A stretch of 45,372 nucleotides of DNA from Sulfurimonas sp. Its GTDB lineage: Bacteria > Campylobacterota > Campylobacteria > Campylobacterales > Sulfurimonadaceae. This document shows, in pieces, positions 27,281 to 35,183 of this stretch; positions within the stretch are counted from its first letter, which is position 1, and every line of letters begins with the position of its first letter. Both the position numbers and the translations under genes were made by a program. The notes under the pieces are model-generated. The model worked only from the letters and a program-made list of their open reading frames with translations, was not told the origin of the DNA and did not search any database. Where the stretch lies: the NCBI GenBank assembly GCA_027071075.1, contig JALSUU010000277.1, positions 4,513 through 49,884 of the forward strand, given 5' to 3'.

Positions 27281-28291
27281 ATGGTTTTAGTCACAGGTGG
27301 AGCAGGATATATTGGATCACACACATGTATAGCACTTGATGCAGCTGGTTTTGAGTTTGTAGTTTTTGACAATCTTTGTAACTCCTCGGCAGAGAGTCTA
27401 CGCAGAGTTGAGAAAATTATTGACAAAAAAATAGCGTTTGTTGAGGGAGATATCCGTAGCAGAGAGGATTTGCAAAAGGTATTTGACAGATATGAAATAG
27501 ACTCTGTTATCCATTTTGCAGGTCTCAAAGCGGTAGGAGAATCCGTAGAAAAACCTTTAGAATATTATGATAATAATATCAATGGAACGCTTGTCCTCTT
27601 AGAAGTAATGCAAAAAAATAACTGTAAAAAAATTGTTTTTAGCTCTTCAGCAACTGTATATGGAGACCCACATACAACACCTATTAAAGAGGATTTTCCA
27701 CTCTCTGCTACAAATCCTTATGGAAGAACAAAACTCTTTATAGAGGAGATATTGCGTGATGTTTTTATCTCAGATGATGCATTTAAGATTGTCTTATTAC
27801 GCTACTTCAACCCTGTTGGAGCTCATAAAAGTGGAACAATAGGAGAAGACCCTAATGGAATTCCAAATAACTTGATGCCCTTTATCTCACAAACTGCAGT
27901 TGGTAAACGCGAGTATTTAAGTGTATTTGGAGATGATTATGATACTCCTGATGGAACGGGTGTGCGTGATTATATTCATGTAGTAGATTTAGCCCAAGGG
28001 CATGTAAATGCTTTACAAAAGATAGACTCACTTGATGCTGTTTTGACTGTAAATCTTGGAACAGGAAATGGTTACTCTGTTTTAGACATGGTACGAGCCT
28101 TTGAAAAAGCATCAAAGAAAAAAGTAAGTTATAAAATTGCTCCTAGAAGAGCGGGAGATATTGCGAAATGTTTCGCTGATCCAGCCTATGCAAAAGAGAT
28201 TTTAGGATGGGAAGCAAAACGCGGTATTGATGAGATGTGTGAGGATAGCTGGAGATGGCAATCTCATAACCCTAATGGATATAGTGCCTAA
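27281..28291 (+). CDS. galE: UDP-glucose/UDP-N-acetylglucosamine 4-epimerase
   Basis: The 336-residue short-chain dehydrogenase-type enzyme has the NAD-binding VTGGAGYIGS (4-13), SSSATVYG (121-128), and the catalytic Tyr147 and Lys151 in NPYGRTK. The substrate region ends RRAGDIAKCFADPAYAKEIL. Its Cys297 aligns with human GALE Cys307, whereas E. coli GalE has Tyr299 there; a small residue at this site lets the enzyme accept N-acetylated sugars. It therefore probably makes UDP-GalNAc as well as UDP-Gal. It faces the pel operon from the other end, with only 5 bases between stop codons, and could provide the sugar precursor for Pel synthesis. Confidence 0.93.
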   Translation: MVLVTGGAGYIGSHTCIALDAAGFEFVVFDNLCNSSAESLRRVEKIIDKKIAFVEGDIRSREDLQKVFDRYEIDSVIHFAGLKAVGESVEKPLEYYDNNINGTLVLLEVMQKNNCKKIVFSSSATVYGDPHTTPIKEDFPLSATNPYGRTKLFIEEILRDVFISDDAFKIVLLRYFNPVGAHKSGTIGEDPNGIPNNLMPFISQTAVGKREYLSVFGDDYDTPDGTGVRDYIHVVDLAQGHVNALQKIDSLDAVLTVNLGTGNGYSVLDMVRAFEKASKKKVSYKIAPRRAGDIAKCFADPAYAKEILGWEAKRGIDEMCEDSWRWQSHNPNGYSA

Positions 28292-28296
28292 GCACT

Positions 28297-31017
28297 CTAT
28301 TCACACGCTATATCAATAAAGGCCTCTTTGTGATTTTTATAGTGTAGCAGGAGTGTTGTATTTATATCCTCTCTTGCATCTTCCAAAGGGTCTGATGTAA
28401 GCGTGCACCCTTTAGCAAGATGAAACTCAAGTTTCAAATCAACATGAGACTCAAAAAGGTAGTGTTGCTCTCCTTCACGCTCCACATAATCAAGAATCTT
28501 ACCATTTGCTGAGATAAGATAACTTCTACTCATATCTACAGTGTCATCAACGACTAGATAATGATTTTTTGATGGAAGCAGACTAATATAAGTATGATTT
28601 TGAAAATGTTTCACTCCTAAAGCTGTATGTGACCGCTCAAAATCTACGCCAGCATTTTGTTTTTCAACACGAATAGTCTTGAGATTTTTTAAACCGCTGA
28701 TAAGCCACTCATCACCCTCTTTTGCTAAGGATGCAGTGTAATAATCCATCACTTTTGGAATATACTCAGAGGTAAAGATAGGCATACTATCTTGCTTCAT
28801 AGCCCAATCAAAAACATACTCTAATGCCATTAACGATGCCTGTTTTGAACCTGAATAAAGATGATAGTAGATATCTATTGGCTTAAATCTTCTTGGCGAA
28901 TCTGTCAGTTTAAAGGTCTGCACAACGCGCTTAAAGCCCCAAAATGGTCCAAGCCAATCATTTGTAAAAACATTTTCATTTTGAGCACCCGTATAGACTT
29001 GAAGATACTCTCCTCTCTCTATACCTAGTGGTGCTATTGCCGAAAGCCATGGGGATGTTTCCATAATAGTTGTATCACCACCATTAATATTTAAAATATT
29101 ATGTTTATACACATACTCTAAAGCATTATTTCTTGGAGCACAATCTCCACTCCAAAACACCTCTCTAGCTTCTCTTTTTGGATCTAATTTATCGTTTATA
29201 AATGCTAATGTTCCACTCAGTTCATTCTCAAGAGAAAATTTATACCCCTTTGGTTTAAGTCTATACTTTGCATCTAAGGTATCATTTTTGATTTTATCCC
29301 AGAAAAAAGGGTGTGTAAAGGTATGCGTAGCTGGTTCTACATTCTCTAAAGCATACATATCGTGAGCAATTTTCATAAGTTGAGGCGATATCTTTGGGTA
29401 GAGTCCATTAGGCGAAATTTCAGCACCGATAACTGAAACAGAGTGTGGAATATTATAGACCTTTAAAATTTTGTTGAGTATCACATCTCCTGAGTAGTAT
29501 CCAAAATCACCCTCTACTCTGTTCATCATACCATCGCCATCAACATGCGTAAAAAGCAGCCTTTTACCATTCTCTGTTGTTACATCAGGAACTATTAACT
29601 CTTTCAATCCAAGTGCTTTTTTAAAAAACTCAAAGGGATTAATCACCCAAATATTATCTTTATCTATATCTATCATAAAGGCATCCCCTACAGCATATCC
29701 TCCCCATGAAGTGTATGCTGCAGGTGTTGAAGTACTTCCATCCTCCATCTCAAATGTTAAAAGTGCTTTTGAGTGCAAGGCTTCTATCTGACTTGAAGAG
29801 ACAGAGAGCGAAGGTTCTATCTCATAACCAATAATATCATCTTCTGCAAGTACTCTATTTTTATGTTTTATCTTTTTTGTAATTTTAAGACCTAGTGGCT
29901 TTAAGTAAGCATCACTCATAGGCATCCCAAAATTACTGGCGAATACTACTTTCATACCAGATTTATGAAGTTTTTGCACCCATTGAATTAATTGTAGAGG
30001 TTTTTTAGTAAAATCTTGTAACCATATTACAACCCCTGCATAGTGCTGCATCTGCTCTACATCTGGTAAGCCTTTGTTTATGTCATACAATCTTTGAACA
30101 TAACCCATATATTCAAAAACTAAGCCTCCGTACTGGTGTGCTTCAAGAAGTGTTCTATCAAGTCTTCGTTCATCTATGAGTGTAAATATTTCTCTTTTGA
30201 TAGCATTTTTAGAAGATATTCCATATATATTTAAATCTTTATTGGCTATGTAGGGAATCATACCTTTTGCGACTATCTTTTTCGCAAGATTTTTCGCCTC
30301 TGTCATTTTTTTTGAAGATAAATAATCAACACAAATAATATCTTTTTTATAGGACTTGATTTTTTTTATTTGAATATCTAACCATTTTCTATCTGCATCA
30401 GAGACTTTTTTATAAGAGAGTTTTTTTCCACCTATTCCTCTGTAGTATGACTCAAATAGGACAGCGTCAATGCTATCATGTACCTTATTTATTATCTCAA
30501 ATCCACGATTTATGATTAGCTTTGCATCAGGATAACGCCTATGAAACTCTTGGATAAAATGCACCAAAGCAGCTTCATTTTCAGCCCTTTGTTTCTTTGT
30601 CTTTGAAGCCAACTGATAAGAATCAAGAGTATCAAAAAAGAAATTTTTAAAACCTCTCTTCCTCTGCACTTGAATCAGCTTTGAAAAAAGAAACTCTACA
30701 CACTCCGGATTTTTTAAATCAAGCACAAGAGAATTCCATGCACTATTTTTTGCAAGAACCCACTCTTTTTTTACCTCTTTATACTCTGGGGTTGTTTTAT
30801 CTATCTCCCCAATACTCACATACGCATAAATATTTTCTCTGTATCTTTTAAAGCCATGCGAATAGGTACTCAAATGACTTGGTTGGACTATGATGTAGTC
30901 ATGTATTCCAACCATAGGGTAAGAGATATTTTTTCCATAGTAAACAATCGCACTCTTTTCATGGAGTGATGCAAAAAGTGCTGTAATAAAAAAAAATAGT
31001 GTAAACAGAAATCTCAT
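28297..31017 (-). CDS. PelA2: Pel hydrolase/deacetylase with intact hydrolase domain
   Basis: The 906-residue periplasmic protein has a signal peptide (1-16), a GH114/GH166-like barrel (about 20-290), a reductase/amidotransferase-like middle part (about 320-440), a polysaccharide deacetylase domain (about 475-720) and a beta-rich C-terminus. In the barrel, FFFDTLD (Asp129, Asp132) and VLFESYYRG (Glu189) are present, the latter at the position expected for the catalytic acid of PelA hydrolases. In the deacetylase domain HVDGDG gives Asp493 and Asp495, and THTFTHP gives His565 and His569; the 72-residue spacing equals that of Pseudomonas PelA Asp528-His600. It would trim and partly deacetylate Pel in the periplasm. 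It is the last gene of the operon, 9 bases after pelB's second part, and a paralogue of the protein at 35167-37713. Confidence 0.88.
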   Translation of the reverse strand: MRFLFTLFFFITALFASLHEKSAIVYYGKNISYPMVGIHDYIIVQPSHLSTYSHGFKRYRENIYAYVSIGEIDKTTPEYKEVKKEWVLAKNSAWNSLVLDLKNPECVEFLFSKLIQVQRKRGFKNFFFDTLDSYQLASKTKKQRAENEAALVHFIQEFHRRYPDAKLIINRGFEIINKVHDSIDAVLFESYYRGIGGKKLSYKKVSDADRKWLDIQIKKIKSYKKDIICVDYLSSKKMTEAKNLAKKIVAKGMIPYIANKDLNIYGISSKNAIKREIFTLIDERRLDRTLLEAHQYGGLVFEYMGYVQRLYDINKGLPDVEQMQHYAGVVIWLQDFTKKPLQLIQWVQKLHKSGMKVVFASNFGMPMSDAYLKPLGLKITKKIKHKNRVLAEDDIIGYEIEPSLSVSSSQIEALHSKALLTFEMEDGSTSTPAAYTSWGGYAVGDAFMIDIDKDNIWVINPFEFFKKALGLKELIVPDVTTENGKRLLFTHVDGDGMMNRVEGDFGYYSGDVILNKILKVYNIPHSVSVIGAEISPNGLYPKISPQLMKIAHDMYALENVEPATHTFTHPFFWDKIKNDTLDAKYRLKPKGYKFSLENELSGTLAFINDKLDPKREAREVFWSGDCAPRNNALEYVYKHNILNINGGDTTIMETSPWLSAIAPLGIERGEYLQVYTGAQNENVFTNDWLGPFWGFKRVVQTFKLTDSPRRFKPIDIYYHLYSGSKQASLMALEYVFDWAMKQDSMPIFTSEYIPKVMDYYTASLAKEGDEWLISGLKNLKTIRVEKQNAGVDFERSHTALGVKHFQNHTYISLLPSKNHYLVVDDTVDMSRSYLISANGKILDYVEREGEQHYLFESHVDLKLEFHLAKGCTLTSDPLEDAREDINTTLLLHYKNHKEAFIDIACE

Positions 31018-31026
31018 ACGCTTCCT

Positions 31027-34000
31027 TTATGGATGGTAATACATAAACTGATAGTTCATATAAATCTCAAATATTGTCTCACCTGTGCCATTAACAGACT
31101 CGGTATAGAGTGCGCCAAAGCGTAGATGATCTTGATGCCATATTTTCCCACCATACCCTGCATCAAAACCAAAGGTATACTCTTTTGTGGCACTATTGTA
31201 ATAAGGTGTTACTTTTGCATAAGGTCTCCAAACTCTTGTATATGGACCTAGGTTTGCCACACCATAACTAATATTACACCCAAGATTATAAAAATTTTCA
31301 GGAAGTACAGCGTAGTTTTTTGACTGAATTTCATCTATAACCCCACGACTCCCCTCTGTCTCATCATAGAGACCTCTATCATAATAAACACCTATTCTCA
31401 AATCAGGGTACCCGTTGCGTATCTGCTTTATAACATTTACTCGAAAGTATTGCCCCTCGCCCAAATCAACTCCATCTTGAGAAAAGTAATGATTATACTC
31501 ATAAAAAAAGCTTGCTACTGTTGAGTTTAAAATATTCCAACTCAATTCAAAATCACCACTATCTTTCTTCCCTCCAATCAAAAGCTGTGTTGTCTCTTGC
31601 GAATCAAGATTCTTTCCAATGTTAAAGGAGGTATGTAAATCTGTGCTAAGTTGATACTCTCCTCCAAGTGCATACTCAAAATAATTTTTTATATCATTAT
31701 GATATGCGGCATTCGCTTTCAAATATCCACGACTATAGAGTCGTTTTACTCCTAAATTTAGGCGAATATTATCTGCTGGGACTTGTAGTAAAAACTTTGT
31801 ATCTAAAGTTTTGTTTTTATAGTAATCTATCCCACTAAAAAGATAGTATCCATCCTGAAGATATGTTTTGTTTTTTACTTTTATATACTTTTGAAGTAGA
31901 TACTCTCTATCATAGTATGCTATTTTGACATCAAGTTTATCACTTCTCTCTTTACTCAAATCGAGATGTTGTACATAAGCATTTTTATTTTTACCATTAC
32001 GGTCTAAACCCTCAAATGTAATTGTTTGGGCTAATGCAAATTGTCCATCTTTATATGCTGATTGAGATGCATCACCCATTGAAAGAGAAGGGAGATATCT
32101 CTCAAGTAGATTTTCTATTTGCGTATGATTTTGAAATTGGATAGCATTACTAAACTCTACCCAAAGTGCTCGTTTACTCATCTTATTATAAATTTTGAGT
32201 GATTTCTCTTTGGCACTATTTTTTATAGCCCAAGAGTATGCTATCTCATCATAATTTTTCTTGCTCAAATATTTTTTTGCTTTTTTGAGCCGCTTCTCAA
32301 ACTTATCAGGATTGAGTACATTCATAGCTGCTCGTAAATAGTTTGATAGAAAAAGATTCTCTTTTTTAAGTTGTGGATTCTCTTTTGCTTCTTGTTTAAG
32401 TTTTTTTACTATATCTTGCATATAGCTTCTATACGCACCTTCATTCCCCTGAATTTGATAAATATAAGCCTGCAAAAACTTAAAGGACAAAAACTCTGTA
32501 GAGGGGTTATTCATAGAGAGTAATAGCTGAGTATAATAAGAAGCACGGTCTATCTCCCCTCGTTCAAAATATGCTGAAGCCATAGGAAGGTATGCACTTG
32601 CATCAAGTTCACTACTCTCTGACATCTGCATTAATAACTCATCGAGTTTCCCATCCTCTTTTGTATCCATATAAAACCACAACATTTCTACTCTTATCTG
32701 CAGATTATCAGGTTCTAATCTACCCGCTTTTTCTAATGCCATCTCCTCTAAATCATGCTTACCGTAATGTCTATATACTTGTGATTTTATCACCCAGTAG
32801 AGTGACTCTTTTGCTAAAGAAGATTTACTCTCATCTATTGAGTCAAGAATTTTTTTAAGCTGTGCATAGTTTTTCTGATTCAGCGCTCCATTTGCATAAC
32901 TGTAAAAAAGATACGAGAGTTTATACTTTTCATAAGCCTCTTTTGTAGCCTCCATTGCCAGAGAAGGATTACTCTCTTGATAGACAAAAGAGATACGCTC
33001 ATAATCTACTAAACGAGCCTTATGAATATCCATAAGTTCTTTTGAGGCTATCGCTGCAGCTTTATTATCCTGCAGATACCATCCTAAATCACTCTTTAGC
33101 TCATAATATTTTACATAAGAACTTTTTTTTGTATGTTTTGTGCTGTTACTATCTTCATTTTGAAGTAAATAAGAGCTCTCTTTTGCATAACTCAAACTCT
33201 TATAGGCTTTTTCTATCTTATGTGTGACATAATAATAGCGTGCAATAAGTGCCGCTTCTTCTTTTGTATAGGGTTTATTCTGTTCAAGCAGTTCTACATA
33301 CTTCCGTGCAAGTTCTAAATCTCCCATCTCAAGACTCAACTCAAGTGCTTTGCGTAAAAACATTGTATTTTTTGGATTTCGTTGATACTGTTCATCTAAA
33401 ACTGCTACAACTTTTTCTGGAGATCCTATTTTTTTGAAAACTAAGATCATTAAGTCTATATTTTTTTCGCTTGGGTTTGCTCGCGCTCTATTCACAACAA
33501 GAGGCTCTATATTTTCATACTGAAAGGCACTTGAACCATAATCTATAAGCTCTTTTTCTATCTTAGGGTCTCTTTTTATTTCATACACAAAACGCAGATG
33601 CTTCATCGCTCGTGCAGTTTTGTTTGTCCATTTACATATTTCAGCCATTTTACGATTCCAGTAGTAAGAACGAGGATAGCGTTTATATCCTAAAGAGGCA
33701 ACTTTATAAGCACTCTGTAAGTCTCCCTTATAGAGAAATACTTGTAACATAAGGCGAAGTTCTTCTTCTTGTTTACTTTTTGGCTGCACTTGTATTTTTT
33801 TTGATGATTTTAAAACATGAGACGAGATAGAAGAGTTCTCAAATCTATACTTGTAAGTTGTAGCAATAGATGCTCTTTTATACTCTTGTTTATACCGAAG
33901 AAACTCTTTTTTTACATCTTTATAACTATCATAACACCCGCATCGTACCGTTACACTCTTGCCAATCTCCATCAAAGTACACGCATGGGGATACCCTTTA

Positions 34001-34128
34001 GCGTGTAAAAGTTCTAAATTTTTTTGTGAGTTATATCTACTTACAAGTTGTACAGTATAGCAACTCTCTTGTGATTTTGCATTCAGACTTACAAACAGAA
34101 GTAGTATAAAAAGTATAACTTGCATCAT
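31027..34128 (-). CDS. PelB, outer-membrane part: SPOR-like domain, TPRs and beta-barrel
   Basis: The 1033-residue protein has a signal peptide (about 1-18), then a SPOR-like domain (about 22-97; CYTVQLVSRYNSQKNLELLH and the later VTVRCGCYDSYKDVKKEF) with Cys at 23, 50, 63 and 65. A long helical TPR region follows (about 120-690) and then a C-terminal stretch of alternating beta strands (about 700-1033) that ends in YQFMYYHP, typical of an outer-membrane barrel with an aromatic end. In Pseudomonas one PelB protein (about 1190 residues) carries TPRs and barrel; here the inner-membrane start is a separate gene (34125-35183), overlapping by 4 bases. It should form the export pore and guide for Pel. 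The SPOR-like domain may tie it to peptidoglycan. Confidence 0.82.
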   Translation of the reverse strand: MMQVILFILLLFVSLNAKSQESCYTVQLVSRYNSQKNLELLHAKGYPHACTLMEIGKSVTVRCGCYDSYKDVKKEFLRYKQEYKRASIATTYKYRFENSSISSHVLKSSKKIQVQPKSKQEEELRLMLQVFLYKGDLQSAYKVASLGYKRYPRSYYWNRKMAEICKWTNKTARAMKHLRFVYEIKRDPKIEKELIDYGSSAFQYENIEPLVVNRARANPSEKNIDLMILVFKKIGSPEKVVAVLDEQYQRNPKNTMFLRKALELSLEMGDLELARKYVELLEQNKPYTKEEAALIARYYYVTHKIEKAYKSLSYAKESSYLLQNEDSNSTKHTKKSSYVKYYELKSDLGWYLQDNKAAAIASKELMDIHKARLVDYERISFVYQESNPSLAMEATKEAYEKYKLSYLFYSYANGALNQKNYAQLKKILDSIDESKSSLAKESLYWVIKSQVYRHYGKHDLEEMALEKAGRLEPDNLQIRVEMLWFYMDTKEDGKLDELLMQMSESSELDASAYLPMASAYFERGEIDRASYYTQLLLSMNNPSTEFLSFKFLQAYIYQIQGNEGAYRSYMQDIVKKLKQEAKENPQLKKENLFLSNYLRAAMNVLNPDKFEKRLKKAKKYLSKKNYDEIAYSWAIKNSAKEKSLKIYNKMSKRALWVEFSNAIQFQNHTQIENLLERYLPSLSMGDASQSAYKDGQFALAQTITFEGLDRNGKNKNAYVQHLDLSKERSDKLDVKIAYYDREYLLQKYIKVKNKTYLQDGYYLFSGIDYYKNKTLDTKFLLQVPADNIRLNLGVKRLYSRGYLKANAAYHNDIKNYFEYALGGEYQLSTDLHTSFNIGKNLDSQETTQLLIGGKKDSGDFELSWNILNSTVASFFYEYNHYFSQDGVDLGEGQYFRVNVIKQIRNGYPDLRIGVYYDRGLYDETEGSRGVIDEIQSKNYAVLPENFYNLGCNISYGVANLGPYTRVWRPYAKVTPYYNSATKEYTFGFDAGYGGKIWHQDHLRFGALYTESVNGTGETIFEIYMNYQFMYYHP

Positions 34129-35183
34129 CGTAATCCTCTTCGCATAATTCTTTTAGAGAAGCGTGAAGCGTACTGTAGTTTTCCACTTGCAATATAGACT
34201 TTTAAGATAAAATTACGCACATCAATATCATCTATATAATAGTTTTCATACTGATGTGCCAAACTTGTTGCTAAAGAGAAGAGGCTTCCTGCTTGGAGTA
34301 CTTTTACAGCCTTGTAAAAATAGCCTCTTTTTTTCTTATAGACCCTTGCATCGTTAAAAAGTTGCATGTAAATATTTGAAGCTTTTGTAAACTCTTGTCG
34401 CATTGTGTAAAACTCTGCAAGTTTCTTTTTCCATGGTAGTGAAATATTTGCATAGTGCAACAGTAATTTTTCTGCTTTAGAGTACTGCTTATAGCTTATA
34501 TACTGAAAATACTCTACATTAATCCACTTATCTCTATGCATCAAGTCATATTTTTGAAGCATTTGAAGATAATACATCGCTTTTACTGGATAGTTGAGCT
34601 TTCGTGCATAGTAGTACGCACTCTCAATATCTTTAATATTTTTACTCCTTTTATCTATCTTTTTCTCCAAAAAGTAAAAAGCTGCATCATCAACTGCAAC
34701 AAAAAGTGCCTCTTTGTACCACCTATTTACTTCTTTAAGATTGTAGAATTTTTCTCTATATATTTGCAAAAAGAGTCTGCGCATTTTTTTTCTAATACGC
34801 TTTTTTTCTTCTACATTTTTTAAAGTAAAATACTCCTTTTTTTCTAATGTATATTTCAAGAGTGTTGCATCGCGTCGTATAGCTTTATCTTTACTCTTCA
34901 CCAAAGTACTTAAAAGAGACAGAGTTAAATCTGTTTGACCAGAACGCAGACTCTGTGTTGCTAAAAGGAGTTGTAGAGTCTCATCATCGGGAGAGTGTAT
35001 AAGTAGATTTTTGAGATAAAGCATACTTAAGTCATAACTAGATTTCTCAGATTTAATCTGCTCTTTTAAGAGGTCTTTTGGAAAAAGTATAAAAAGAATG
35101 GCACTAAAAACCACAAAGGTAAAAAGTAACTCTTTGTATGTAATAACATAAGATTTTTCAAATTCACTATTTGCAGATGACAT
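34125..35183 (-). CDS. PelB, inner-membrane TPR part
   Basis: The 352-residue protein has a single membrane helix (about 17-36, KELLFTFVVFSAILFILFP) and no cleavable signal. The rest is helical repeat, with stretches such as SMLYLKNLLIHSPDDETLQL and KAMYYLQMLQKYDLMHRDKW that look like degenerate TPRs. Pseudomonas PelB starts with the same elements, so this gene corresponds to the N-terminal third of PelB. It overlaps the preceding PelA gene by 17 bases and the following PelB part by 4 (ATGA), so all three are tightly coupled. It may link the inner-membrane PelDEFG synthase to the periplasmic and outer-membrane parts (inference). Confidence 0.7.
   Translation of the reverse strand: MSSANSEFEKSYVITYKELLFTFVVFSAILFILFPKDLLKEQIKSEKSSYDLSMLYLKNLLIHSPDDETLQLLLATQSLRSGQTDLTLSLLSTLVKSKDKAIRRDATLLKYTLEKKEYFTLKNVEEKKRIRKKMRRLFLQIYREKFYNLKEVNRWYKEALFVAVDDAAFYFLEKKIDKRSKNIKDIESAYYYARKLNYPVKAMYYLQMLQKYDLMHRDKWINVEYFQYISYKQYSKAEKLLLHYANISLPWKKKLAEFYTMRQEFTKASNIYMQLFNDARVYKKKRGYFYKAVKVLQAGSLFSLATSLAHQYENYYIDDIDVRNFILKVYIASGKLQYASRFSKRIMRRGLR

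Noticed and set aside
28283..28296. Small hairpin (AGTGC/GCACT) over the galE stop codon
   Set aside because: The stem has only 5 bp and no T run follows on either strand, so it does not qualify as an intrinsic terminator.
32592..34008. Several plus-strand open frames inside the pelB barrel/TPR gene
   Set aside because: All are antisense to a long gene with coherent domains and have no ribosome binding sites or family motifs.
34125..35183. The idea that the short PelB gene results from a frameshift in one long pelB
   Set aside because: The downstream gene begins with its own signal peptide and an ATGA overlap, as expected for two real genes.
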